This document shows positions 56,352-64,000 of a stretch of 64,000 nucleotides of DNA, one piece after another. How positions within the stretch are numbered: the stretch's first letter is position 1; every line of letters begins with the position of its first letter. Under the pieces are notes generated by a model. The model did no database searches, was not told where the DNA came from, and saw only the letters and a program-made list of their open reading frames with translations. Position numbers and translations under genes: made by a program. This DNA comes from Pseudolactococcus plantarum (GTDB lineage: Bacteria; Bacillota; Bacilli; Lactobacillales; Streptococcaceae). The stretch lies in assembly GCF_002441715.1 (NCBI RefSeq), contig NZ_JXJX01000005.1:110442-174441 (forward strand), in the 5' to 3' direction.

Positions 56352-57614
56352 TCATCCTTTTAATTGTTGTGCTAATTCACTATCTCGAGCCACTAGTTCA
56401 GAAATTTTACTCTTTATCTCACTCTCAAGCCTTTTAAACTTATCCGCCATTGTTCTCACTTTATCAATTTTACTTTGGTACTGTCCTATCGGAAAGCCAG
56501 CAATATTTTCTTGGGTAAAGCCGACCATTTCAAGTGCTTCGTAGATCTCCCAAGTATCAAGAAGATTACCCATAGCAACTGCTTTGTTGACAGTGTCTTG
56601 CCATAAGCTTTTTGATTCTTCAATGCCATCTTGATAATTTTTCATGAGATTAACCATAGCTAAATCAAACTCAGCTCCAGCTGTTGACACGATCACAAGC
56701 GCTTGAGCAGCATCTAAATAGATTTTTTCTCCTGAGGATAAACCACCACCACTTGCAGTGAATTTGGATTTTAATGTATTCAGTCCTTTAATTTGAGCCT
56801 TAAAACTTTTTTGAATCAAAGAAATTCCATTGCTTAACATCCCCTTATCTGTAATGCTCCATACCCCACATTTAGTATCTTTTAGAGAACCGTCTTTGGC
56901 AAATTCATAAGTAGTTAAAAAATGTCCTGACAATAAAGCACCACTTCCAAAATCTTCTGCATAAATTGCTGTTCCAAAATTTGAAGCATTTGTCATAGAA
57001 GAAATTTGGTCACCTTTATGCATGAAATTTAAAACAAATTTTTTCCCATCTCCGTTAATCCAAGCTTTCTCTTCATCTGTTAATTGTGACCCCACTCCAG
57101 CTGTTGAAAAAGTAACTGCAGGGATATGATTGGCAGCTGCCACTTTTTGAGCTAAAGCGCCACCTAATGAATGACCGGTCACAGCTTTAATATTACTAGC
57201 GCCATATATCCTAGCCATTTCATCATAAAATTGTAGGGCACTAGCAAATTGAGACTTTATGGTGCCATCTCTTTCAAAACCAAGCACGACATTGGACAAG
57301 TCTGCACTCAAATCATTCAAATGCCAGTCTGTGGCATTGGTACCAGCAAAAGCCATCGTAATATCACCATAATCTGGCTGTCCACTTACGACTGGCGCAA
57401 CAACCATGCCTTGAAAGCCATTTTTTTCATATCCTTGACTATTATATTTATCGTTTGTATCTACAGTGTATAGGATTTTGTATTGTTGACCTGTCTTTTT
57501 TATATCATCTTCATAAAATATTTTTCCTCCTCTAAAAACCTCAAAACCTTTTTTTAATCTATCCGTTTGATATACAATATCATCAATAATAGAATATTGC
57601 TTAGGAGTCGTCAT
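56352..57614 (-). CDS. lipase-fold protein with C-terminal helical domain (TslA-like T7SS effector candidate)
   Basis: 420 aa, no signal peptide. Residues about 60-270 are a class 3 lipase/DUF2974 (Mbeg1-like) alpha/beta hydrolase: ITMAFAGTNATDW (oxyanion strand), GHSLGGALA with nucleophile Ser149, MHKGDQIS with a candidate Asp, and SGHF with a candidate His. Residues about 275-420 are helical, with coiled coil at the end. A lipase before a helical targeting domain is the reversed LXG layout of Staphylococcus aureus TslA. Overlaps the 123-aa gene by 4 nt, so it is coupled to it. Confidence 0.75.
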   Translation of the reverse strand: MTTPKQYSIIDDIVYQTDRLKKGFEVFRGGKIFYEDDIKKTGQQYKILYTVDTNDKYNSQGYEKNGFQGMVVAPVVSGQPDYGDITMAFAGTNATDWHLNDLSADLSNVVLGFERDGTIKSQFASALQFYDEMARIYGASNIKAVTGHSLGGALAQKVAAANHIPAVTFSTAGVGSQLTDEEKAWINGDGKKFVLNFMHKGDQISSMTNASNFGTAIYAEDFGSGALLSGHFLTTYEFAKDGSLKDTKCGVWSITDKGMLSNGISLIQKSFKAQIKGLNTLKSKFTASGGGLSSGEKIYLDAAQALVIVSTAGAEFDLAMVNLMKNYQDGIEESKSLWQDTVNKAVAMGNLLDTWEIYEALEMVGFTQENIAGFPIGQYQSKIDKVRTMADKFKRLESEIKSKISELVARDSELAQQLKG

Positions 57615-57982
57615 TTTAGAACCTCTTCTTTCCCATTACTATAAATTACTTTGACAGGTGTTTTTGTGCCAGTATTCCCATCAGGTAATTCATCTCCCCC
57701 CATTAAACCCTCTTCCCTAAAAATTTCACTATATTTTTTTCCATCAACCATTATATTAACGCCTACAGACCAAGTACCAGCACCAGAGTATGAACCTTCT
57801 TGCATAAACTCAATTTCCTCAACACCTGGTTGTACTTGCTTAAATCCAATCGCTGCCGTTCGTTGTTTTTCCAAATTGTCATTTTCTTTATTGTTCATAT
57901 ATACTTTTCCTCCTAAATCGACTAACACTATGATAATTATGGTTGATAATAGTCCTCTTATTATTTTCTTTTTGCTATTCAT
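57611..57982 (-). CDS. membrane-anchored small protein, candidate immunity protein of the lipase
   Basis: 123 aa. N-terminal uncleaved helix (about residues 9-24, basic MNSKKK start), then an extracellular domain of about 95 aa rich in beta strands (GAGTWSVGVNIMVDGKKYSE; TPVKVIYSNGKEEVL). There is no lipobox. First gene of the four-gene operon and translationally coupled to the lipase, the place expected for an immunity factor acting outside the membrane. Family not recognised. AAAGGAAG ribosome site. Confidence 0.65.
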   Translation of the reverse strand: MNSKKKIIRGLLSTIIIIVLVDLGGKVYMNNKENDNLEKQRTAAIGFKQVQPGVEEIEFMQEGSYSGAGTWSVGVNIMVDGKKYSEIFREEGLMGGDELPDGNTGTKTPVKVIYSNGKEEVLK

Positions 57983-58273
57983 ATTCAGCTTCCTTTAGCT
58001 TTCAAAACTTTGCAAGTCAGATCCATCACGTGCTACAACTATACTCACTTCAAATATTTGCATAGTAAACGCTTTCAAGTTGGATTAATCTTTATTACTT
58101 TAATCTAAACAATGACTATTAATAATCACTTAGATTAAAATGACTGTTTTTTTATTCTTATTATACACTCAATTCATTTTACTGTCAATTTTATTATAAC
58201 GTTTCTGTTTTTATATAGCGTTGTGATGCTAGTTCATGAAATGACTACTAAATATTGGTTTAATTATAATAGT
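57983..58273 (-). promoter_or_regulatory. upstream region of the lipase operon: cre-like site and dyad
   Basis: Minus strand TGAAAGCGTTTACT (58064-58077) fits the catabolite-response element with one mismatch. Downstream, a TATAGT box (about 58038-58043) may be the -10. A 39-bp dyad with arms TTAATCTAA (58100-58108) / TTAGATTAA (58130-58138) lies upstream. Nothing coding seen. Confidence 0.45.
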
Positions 58274-58304
58274 AAAAAAAATCAAGTACGACTACTTGAT
58301 TTTT
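58274..58304 (-). terminator. terminator of the first nitroreductase gene
   Basis: AAATCAAGTA-CGAC-TACTTGATTT with flanking A/T runs; same design as the terminator at 59239-59266. Confidence 0.85.
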
Positions 58305-58375
58305 AAAGGCTATGTTTCATCAGGATAACTTATATATCAACAAAATTATTGATAACTTGTTAACTTGACTAAAAA

Positions 58376-58984
58376 TTACGCACTAAAAATTTTAAACCTG
58401 TCAGCATCATCCATAAATGATTTAGGCGTTGGTATAACTTGTGGTGTTCCGACGACTAATTGACCACGTAATGACCATGATGCTGGAATATCAAATGTTT
58501 TGGCAACACTATCATCAATTATTGGATTATAATGTTGTAGATTCGCACCAAGGCCTATATCACTTAAGGCAACCCATGCGTTAACAGATGCGATACCTGT
58601 TGACTGCTCAGACCATGCTAGAAAATGATCAGCATAATGTGGAAATTGTTCTTGGAGTCCTTTTACAACAGCCATATCCTCAAAAAACAATGCAGTCAAC
58701 CCAGCAGCGGCAAACCCATCAAGTTTTGCTTTAGTGCCTTCCCAAACAGATTTTGGAAATCCTTGACGCTCCATATCTGTTTTAACATCTTTTGCTACAA
58801 TATCTTGCCAAAATTTATCATGCGCTTGCTCTATCAGAATCAACACACGTGATGTTTGACTATTAAAAGCTGATGAAGATAGCTTAACAGCTTCTTTAAT
58901 CGCGTCGATAGCCTCATCTATATCAATTGACTTACCAAGTACATAGATAGAGCGACGATCTTCTAATGCGTTTAAGAATGACAT
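58376..58984 (-). CDS. nitroreductase family protein (copy 1)
   Basis: 202-aa flavin (FMN) oxidoreductase of the YtjD/CinD-like subgroup. Seen: N-terminal EDRRSIYVLGKSID (FMN-phosphate Arg), SSAFNSQTSRVLIL, and GLGANLQHYNP. Nearly the same along its length as the protein at 59300-59908. It probably reduces quinones or nitro compounds with NAD(P)H. ATG 58984 has GGAG; the frame from 58996 is leader. Paralogue may be redox- or copper-stress linked, as cinD is in L. lactis. Confidence 0.9.
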   Translation of the reverse strand: MSFLNALEDRRSIYVLGKSIDIDEAIDAIKEAVKLSSSAFNSQTSRVLILIEQAHDKFWQDIVAKDVKTDMERQGFPKSVWEGTKAKLDGFAAAGLTALFFEDMAVVKGLQEQFPHYADHFLAWSEQSTGIASVNAWVALSDIGLGANLQHYNPIIDDSVAKTFDIPASWSLRGQLVVGTPQVIPTPKSFMDDADRFKIFSA

Positions 58985-59094
58985 ATTTTTCTCCATACTA
59001 ATAAAATAGATTTATATAAGACGCCTTCTATGTAGGGTTTGTAACTTACAAGTTATCAAATCTTTTAATCCCCTCGTCTAATGTTGCAATATAT

Positions 59095-59124
59095 AGTTTA
59101 TCATTACTGTTTACGCTTGTAAAT
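59095..59124 (-). promoter_or_regulatory. promoter and operator of nitroreductase copy 1
   Basis: Minus strand TTTACA (59118-59123), 17 nt, TAAACT (59095-59100). The -35 lies in a dyad GTTTAC-GCTT-GTAAAT (59109-59124), shared with copy 2. Confidence 0.6.
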
Positions 59125-59238
59125 TAAATTGCTCATCAAGTATAAAAAAATAATAATCAGCTGAAATTAGTCACTTAGATTAGCTATCAACGTATAATTT
59201 TCTTGACTTTCGTAAGCGAACGGCCTACTGAAACATAA

Positions 59239-59266
59239 CAAAAAATCAAGTATGACTACTTGATTT
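59239..59266 (-). terminator. terminator of the second nitroreductase gene
   Basis: AAAATCAAGTA-TGAC-TACTTGATTT; homologous to 58274-58304. Confidence 0.8.
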
Positions 59267-59299
59267 CTCTTTTTTTACTATTTTTAATCGAACAACACT

Positions 59300-59908
59300 T
59301 TAAGCACCGAAAACTTTGAATCGTTCAGCATCATCCATAAATGCTTTAGCCTCTGGCGTCGCTTGTGGTGAGCCGACAACGAGTTGACCACGTAATGCCC
59401 AGGATGCTGGAATGTCATACCTTTTAGCTACACTATCATCAATAACTGGATTATAATGCTGTAGATTCGCACCAAGTCCAAGATCGCTTAAAGCAACCCA
59501 CGCGTTGACAGATGCGATACCAGTCGACTGCTCAGACCAGACTGGAAAATTGTCAGCATATAGTGGAAACTGTTCTTGAAGTCCCTTTACAACAGCGGTA
59601 TCTTCAAAAAAGAGTGCTGTAAGACCAGCAGCAGCAAACCCATCAAGTTTTGCTTTAGTACCTTCCCACACAGATTCTGGCACGCCTTGGCGATCCATCT
59701 CTGCTTTCAAGTCATTAGCCACGATATCTTGCCAGAGTTTATCATGGTCTTCTCCTGCCAAAATCAATACACGTGACGTTTGACTATTAAAGGCAGATGG
59801 TGATTGTTTGACAGCTGCTTTGATTGTTTTAATTGCTTTTTCAGTATCTATTTCTTTTCCAAGTGCATAAATAGAACGACGATTTTCTAGTGAGTTTAAA
59901 AATGACAT
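59300..59908 (-). CDS. nitroreductase family protein (copy 2)
   Basis: 202 aa, the tandem paralogue of the gene at 58376. Same motifs: ENRRSIYALGKEID, SPSAFNSQTSRVLIL, GLGANLQHYNPVIDDSVAK. Differences are scattered conservative changes (for example VPESVWEG versus FPKSVWEG), so both look functional. Promoter, leader segment and terminator are also duplicated, meaning the whole transcription unit was copied. GGAG ribosome site. Confidence 0.9.
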   Translation of the reverse strand: MSFLNSLENRRSIYALGKEIDTEKAIKTIKAAVKQSPSAFNSQTSRVLILAGEDHDKLWQDIVANDLKAEMDRQGVPESVWEGTKAKLDGFAAAGLTALFFEDTAVVKGLQEQFPLYADNFPVWSEQSTGIASVNAWVALSDLGLGANLQHYNPVIDDSVAKRYDIPASWALRGQLVVGSPQATPEAKAFMDDAERFKVFGA

Positions 59909-60016
59909 AATTTTCTCCTTATTAAGTTAATAGCATCATAGGACTAAAGACGTCTTCTATGTATATTTGACTAACCGTCAAACTTTTTAATACCCTCGCC
60001 TCATGTTTACAGTTTT

Positions 60017-60046
60017 ATTCTAACACTTGTGTTTACGTTTGTAAAC
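60017..60046 (-). promoter_or_regulatory. promoter and operator of nitroreductase copy 2
   Basis: Minus strand TTTACA (60040-60045), 17 nt, TAGAAT (60017-60022). Perfect dyad GTTTAC-GTTT-GTAAAC (60031-60046) on the -35. Its core TACAAACGTA differs by one base from the L. lactis cop box TACA-N2-TGTA. Confidence 0.65.
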
Positions 60047-60060
60047 TAAAAAGCTTATAT

Positions 60061-60088
60061 AAAAAAAGAATTAGTCATCTAATTCTTT
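60061..60088 (-). terminator. terminator of the cysE-cysS-mrnC-DUF1033 run
   Basis: AAAGAATTAG-TCAT-CTAATTCTTT with a minus-strand T run; overlaps the stop of the DUF1033 gene. Confidence 0.88.
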
Positions 60089-60450
60089 TACCTTTTATAG
60101 TGGCAGATTTTATCTGGATTAAATCCTGATTTTTTTGCATATGGCAGTCGATTTTGAAAACTTTTTACAGGTGCCCAATCTTCTAATAATGCTAAGCCAT
60201 GGTATTGCTGTAAATCCTCATCGCATTCAACACACCATCTTGTCTCTGATTTTACCCAAAAAGCCGCTAAAAAATCTTTTTGACTTTTAAATTCTGGATA
60301 AAGTTTTGCCATCCGTTCCCACTCCTGCTTGTAGAAACGTAGTGCATCATAAAAATTCTCAAATTCATACTTTGCAATAATATCATGTCGCCAATTTTCA
60401 AAAAACCACCAAGGTTCATTATCGCCACTCATTTCAACTACTCTGTACAT
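60088..60450 (-). CDS. DUF1033 family protein
   Basis: 120-aa soluble protein, Trp/Tyr rich. The start YRVVEMSGDNEPWWFFENW and core RWCVECDEDLQQYHGLALL match DUF1033 of streptococci and lactococci. Two Cys in CVEC could bind metal. No function is known to me. AAGGGG ribosome site. 62 nt after mrnC, probably same transcript. Confidence 0.85.
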   Translation of the reverse strand: MYRVVEMSGDNEPWWFFENWRHDIIAKYEFENFYDALRFYKQEWERMAKLYPEFKSQKDFLAAFWVKSETRWCVECDEDLQQYHGLALLEDWAPVKSFQNRLPYAKKSGFNPDKICHYKR

Positions 60451-60512
60451 CGCCCAACCCCTTGTATCTTCGGTTAATATAATAACTATTCTACAAGAAT
60501 AATGGGCTTTTT

Positions 60513-60914
60513 TCAGAAATTTTGCTCAGAAATTTTCTGAATACAATACCTCGCAAGTTCTTTAACCCGTGTGTCATTTCCCTTCAAATGATTGAACCCA
60601 AAAACCGCCTCAAAGCCAGTAGAAATTCGGTAAGTAATCACATCAGTATTTTTGGCTGTTGTTTTACTATGTGCATTTCGACCACGTTTAAAATAAGTTA
60701 ATTCTTCTTCAGATAAAAACGCATCTTTTTCCATTTCAGAAATCAAGAATGCTTGCGCTTTAGCACTAACAAATTTAACAGCATTTCTTTGGAGTTCACC
60801 AGGTTTTGTAATCCCCATTAATAACAAATGGTCACGCACAAATACTTCGTATACTGCATCTCCTGCATATGCTAATGCAATCCCATTTAATAACTCAGCT
60901 CTTACTTCAGTCAC
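60513..60914 (-). CDS. mrnC: Mini-ribonuclease 3
   Basis: 133 aa. Matures 23S rRNA ends; it is an RNase III catalytic domain without the dsRNA-binding domain. Seen: [18 protein letters not shown] (catalytic Asp), [10 protein letters not shown] and [20 protein letters not shown] (catalytic Glu region). Overlaps cysS by 8 nt, the usual Firmicute pairing. Confidence 0.95.
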   Translation of the reverse strand: MTEVRAELLNGIALAYAGDAVYEVFVRDHLLLMGITKPGELQRNAVKFVSAKAQAFLISEMEKDAFLSEEELTYFKRGRNAHSKTTAKNTDVITYRISTGFEAVFGFNHLKGNDTRVKELARYCIQKISEQNF

Positions 60915-62280
60915 GTGTCCACCTCACACCATCTGGTGTATCTAATAAAGCAATTCCTTTTGTAGCTAAACGACCTCGAATCTCATCTGCAAGTTGATAA
61001 TCTCGATTCACTCTAGCAAGTTGTCGCTCAGCAATTAATTGCTCAATCTCATCATCTAACATATCTGGCGCTTCAAATTCAATACCGATAATCATCAAAA
61101 TTTCATTAAATAACGCTAAAGCATCCACTGACATATGTCCTAAGTTAATATATTTAATCAACTCATAAAAAACAGTCAAACCATTTGAGATATTAAAATC
61201 ATCGTCCATTTCTTTGATAAAGGCTTGACGAAATTCGGCTATTTTTGGATCTACTTTTGGCACTTCACTTGCCTTTTCTTTGACTTCAAAGTTTAGTTTA
61301 TCATAAGCGTGCTTAATTTTTTTAAAATTATTTTCAGCGTCTTGCACTGAAGCATCTGTAAAAACAAGTGGTTTTCGATAGTGTTGACTGACTAAGAAAA
61401 ATCTCAGTACTTGACCATCAATAACGTCTAGCATGTCATGAACAGTTGTAAAGTTGCCTAATGATTTAGACATTTTTTCGCCATCTGCTGTCGTCACAAA
61501 CCCATTATGTAACCAGTAATTGGCAAAAGTCTGACCTGTTTTCCCTTCAGACTGTGCAATTTCATTTGTATGATGCGGAAATTCTAAGTCTGCACCACCA
61601 CCATGGATATCTATCGTATCGCCTAAAATGCTAGTGGCCATGACAGAACACTCGATATGCCAGCCAGGTCGACCAGCACCCCAAGGACTTTCCCAAGAGG
61701 GTTCATCAGTCTTACTTGATTTCCAAAGTGCAAAATCTAACACTTCTTCCTTAGCTAGTTCAGCACTTCCTGTTCTTCCAGACGCACCAGCTTCTAGTTC
61801 ATCTATATTTTTATTAGCTAGTTTGCCATATCCGACAGATTTTTTCACGCGGAAAAAAACATCTCCATTGGCTTCATAAGCAAACCCCTTATCGATCAAA
61901 ACCTGAATAAAGTCAATAATCTCAGACATATAAGTTAGGACGCGTGGATTTTTGGTTGCCTGTTTAACACCTAGTTTTGTCGTATCATCATAAAAAGCTT
62001 GAATATAAGTCTCGACTAATGTTTCAATTGATACATTAGCCTCACTCGCTGCTTTAATGATCTTATCATCTACGTCCGTAAAATTAGAGATGAAATTGAC
62101 GTCATACCCTCTGTATTCAAAATATTTGCGAATCGTATCAAACGCCACGACAGATCTAGCATTACCAATATGAATATAATTGTAAACTGTTGGTCCACAA
62201 ATATACATACTAACTTGCCCTTGTTTTAGAGGCACAAAAACCTTTTTTTCACGTGTCATGGTATTATATAGTTTAATCAT
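60907..62280 (-). CDS. cysS: cysteinyl-tRNA synthetase
   Basis: 457-aa class I synthetase. Seen: HIGN signature in [16 protein letters not shown], and zinc ligands Cys in YICGPTVY, Cys in WHIECSVMA and His in [20 protein letters not shown] before the ATG. Grouped with cysE (cysteine supply) and mrnC. Confidence 0.97.
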   Translation of the reverse strand: MIKLYNTMTREKKVFVPLKQGQVSMYICGPTVYNYIHIGNARSVVAFDTIRKYFEYRGYDVNFISNFTDVDDKIIKAASEANVSIETLVETYIQAFYDDTTKLGVKQATKNPRVLTYMSEIIDFIQVLIDKGFAYEANGDVFFRVKKSVGYGKLANKNIDELEAGASGRTGSAELAKEEVLDFALWKSSKTDEPSWESPWGAGRPGWHIECSVMATSILGDTIDIHGGGADLEFPHHTNEIAQSEGKTGQTFANYWLHNGFVTTADGEKMSKSLGNFTTVHDMLDVIDGQVLRFFLVSQHYRKPLVFTDASVQDAENNFKKIKHAYDKLNFEVKEKASEVPKVDPKIAEFRQAFIKEMDDDFNISNGLTVFYELIKYINLGHMSVDALALFNEILMIIGIEFEAPDMLDDEIEQLIAERQLARVNRDYQLADEIRGRLATKGIALLDTPDGVRWTRD

Positions 62281-62312
62281 GTCATTCTCCTATAATTATC
62301 AAACTTTTCAGT

Positions 62313-62906
62313 TTAGATGCCACCCATATGATCATAAAAACTGACGTGTCTTTCTCGCTCAAGTTTAGCCTTGTCACGATCTGCTGTAGCAGGACCATGT
62401 ACACGAACAATTTTAGCTGGAATCCCTACAACCGTTACTGCGCTTGGGACGTCTTTAGTGACAACGGCACTCGCACCTATTTTAGCATTTTCACCAACCT
62501 CGATAGGCCCTAACAACTGTGCATGTGCTGATACTAATGCACCTTTTCTGATCGTTGGATGGCGCTTTCCTGTATCTTTACCTGTCCCACCTAAAGTCAC
62601 ACCATGATATAGTTTAGCACCCGTCTCCACTTGTGCTGTCTCACCAATAACCAGACCTGAGCCATGGTCTATAAAGACACCATTTTCAATGATCGCACCT
62701 GGATGAATTTCGATTTGTGTTAAGAAACGCCAAAATTGCGAATGTATTCTGCCTAACAGTTTAAAATGATGACACCATAAAAAATGAGAAACTTTATGCG
62801 CAGCAAGCGCCTTTACACCTGGAGACGTGAGAAATATCTCGAAGTTATAGCGCGCTGCTGGATCATTTTCCTTAACAGCCTCAAATGCTTCTTTCCAAAA
62901 GCCCAT
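62313..62906 (-). CDS. cysE: serine O-acetyltransferase
   Basis: 197 aa. First step of cysteine synthesis (serine + acetyl-CoA to O-acetylserine). N-terminal helical domain, then a left-handed beta-helix of hexapeptide repeats: IEIHPGAIIENGVFIDHG with the catalytic Asp-His, GVTLGGTGKDTGKRHPTI. The frame runs 50 codons further upstream, overlapping the SseB-like gene; ATG 62906 gives the family start MGFWKEAFEAVKENDPAAR, with GGGAGG 11 nt before it. No T-box or riboswitch seen. Confidence 0.92.
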   Translation of the reverse strand: MGFWKEAFEAVKENDPAARYNFEIFLTSPGVKALAAHKVSHFLWCHHFKLLGRIHSQFWRFLTQIEIHPGAIIENGVFIDHGSGLVIGETAQVETGAKLYHGVTLGGTGKDTGKRHPTIRKGALVSAHAQLLGPIEVGENAKIGASAVVTKDVPSAVTVVGIPAKIVRVHGPATADRDKAKLERERHVSFYDHMGGI

Positions 62907-62982
62907 CGTATGATCTACCTCCCATAGCATAAATGAATACAATAAGATATCTCTATTGCCTTGACCTAGTTTAAACGTTTGG

Positions 62983-63750
62983 TCAATCAGATGCGATATC
63001 TTTCCACAATAAAATAGATGCCTCATAGCTTGCCATCTCAAATGGATCAATAGCAATACCTGCTACCCCTGATAAGTCATTTTCGCCTACACTTGGGTGC
63101 ATTAAGTCCTTGAGTTGCCATGCTAAGACACTGCCTTTATTTTTCCGAAAAATAGGTCCAAATTCTGGATGGTCATACCACTTAGCGAAACTTGTAATCG
63201 TCGTAAATACTGGTATCAAACTCTCACCATCAGGTTTAGCTAATGTTGCAAATGTTCGTGACACATGGTCATCATCAGTCGTCCGCACAAATGCAGGAAT
63301 CAGAAAATAGTTTGCTTGGTCCTCTGTCGTTCCATCTTCATTTTCTGATAATTTGTTTAAAATAGTGATATAGCGGTTGATAAACGTGACTAAATGCTCT
63401 CGAGGTAGCATCGTTGCATTATTCGCATCTTGACCTGCTGGTTGTATATTAAAGGCAATTGCATCTATTTCTTGATCTAACAAGTCATTGACTACAGAAA
63501 CAAACGATTGGTTCACATATGTTAAAGGTGTCGCGACTTGTTTTTTAAATGCAGTGAGTGCTTCAGCTGAGGTAAAAACTGGTAAAACCGTTTTGTCCTG
63601 TATGGATAGCGTAAATTTTTCTGAGGTAGTCACAAGTGGGTAGACAAATAAGCTATGGACAAATCTAATATCATCCACAAAATGCCCTGGATGTGTAATA
63701 AAATCTGTCAAACTCTCATCAAGTGCTGCTGTAAATTGGTAATCGCTCAT
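62983..63750 (-). CDS. SseB-like protein with two related halves
   Basis: 255 aa, soluble. Two similar blocks, TVLPVFTSAEALTAFKKQ and LIPVFTTITSFAKWY, suggest a duplicated SseB N-terminal-type fold; each is followed by an acidic helical part. SseB-family proteins in Gram-positives are uncharacterised. ATG 63750 is used; ATG 63765 is also possible, and ribosome sites are weak for both. First gene before cysE. Confidence 0.6.
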   Translation of the reverse strand: MSDYQFTAALDESLTDFITHPGHFVDDIRFVHSLFVYPLVTTSEKFTLSIQDKTVLPVFTSAEALTAFKKQVATPLTYVNQSFVSVVNDLLDQEIDAIAFNIQPAGQDANNATMLPREHLVTFINRYITILNKLSENEDGTTEDQANYFLIPAFVRTTDDDHVSRTFATLAKPDGESLIPVFTTITSFAKWYDHPEFGPIFRKNKGSVLAWQLKDLMHPSVGENDLSGVAGIAIDPFEMASYEASILLWKDIASD

Positions 63751-63881
63751 CTCTTCTCTTTTCATTCGCACTGATAGTTAGAGCATAGGTATTCCTAGCA
63801 AAACACGCTAATCTAGAGAGTTTTCTCGTCATCTCTTCTCAACTCTTACTATCTCTTATACATGCGACAATATATCTCCCT

Positions 63882-63890
63882 ATTTTACCA
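63882..63890 (-). promoter_or_regulatory. extended -10 promoter of the SseB-like/cysE run
   Basis: Minus strand TGGTAAAAT (-10 at 63882-63887). The rest of 63770-64000 shows no gene. Confidence 0.4.
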
Positions 63891-64000
63891 TATTTCTTAC
63901 TAGTTTAACTAGTTTTCTCGCTAATTAACCCTTAGCTTTTTATGATGATAAACAATAAAAAAACACTTGGATGTCAAGCCCCAAATAAAACAGACAGTTC

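Noticed and set aside
62907..63000. T-box or SAM/cysteine-type leader for cysE-cysS
   Set aside because: No AGGGTGGNACC-like T-box sequence or long leader; the gap to the previous gene is short.

Overview
The window is AT-rich, low-GC Gram-positive chromosome from the Streptococcaceae, most probably Lactococcus in the wide sense (including Pseudolactococcus). This placement is inference. It rests on the dnaE/pyrG/rpsD/thrS proteins, the busR-opuAA-opuABC betaine system with its bipartite operators, the tdk-prfA-prmC-tsaC-glyA-ndpA run, leucocin/enterocin-type immunity genes and a pyrG leader of the Bacillus/Lactococcus type. Most genes are on the minus strand.

Layout. 0-9.4 kb: partial membrane ORF, stand-alone PTS EIIC, dnaE, yjzD-like gene, pyrG behind a reiterative-transcription attenuator, an Eis-like acetyltransferase and truA. 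9.4-13.8 kb: MacB-like ABC exporter, azlCD, a lipoprotein. 14-18.9 kb: rpsD with structured leader, a TrmH methyltransferase, the NAD-salvage operon nrtR-nadR-pnuC with an operator on its promoter, and acyP. 18.9-28.6 kb: metF and pabBC (folate/C1), a lysozyme-like protein, then the housekeeping operon tdk-prfA-prmC-... with a cysteine-free mutY inserted. 28.6-35.3 kb: accessory island with two orphan bacteriocin-immunity genes, a degraded ABC ATPase, a tetR-controlled ABC exporter carrying a remnant of a condensation-domain (NRPS-type) gene, and a FolT-like ECF component behind a pseudoknot/attenuator leader. 35.4-42.4 kb: photolyase, acetoin/butanediol dehydrogenase, xpt-pbuX with a purine riboswitch, a secreted aerolysin/ETX-MTX2-like pore-forming protein, two tRNA-Thr. 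42.5-51.7 kb: DUF1803, rpmE2, a metallo-beta-lactamase protein, T-box-controlled thrS, and a manganese cluster mtsA-mtsC-mtsB-mntH-mntR. 51.7-55.7 kb: osmoprotectant transporter opuAA-opuABC and its c-di-AMP-type repressor busR. 55.7-58 kb: a four-gene module resembling a type VII-secreted lipase effector with helical partners and a membrane-anchored candidate immunity protein. 58.3-64 kb: duplicated nitroreductases, DUF1033, mrnC, cysS, cysE and an SseB-like protein.

Most interesting points: (1) the T7SS-lipase-like cassette with no secretion machinery nearby; (2) the orphan ETX/MTX2-type toxin; (3) five genes whose -10 box lies 6-9 nt from the start codon with no usable Shine-Dalgarno, suggesting leaderless mRNAs; (4) two copies of a shared AGTTTAG-N6-CTAAACT dyad by mntR, one embedded in a perfect 17-bp inverted repeat; (5) the condensation-domain remnant and frameshifted ABC ATPase in the bacteriocin island; (6) an H-type pseudoknot plus leader-peptide attenuator ahead of the FolT-like gene. 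All family assignments come from reading the translations; no database search was run.
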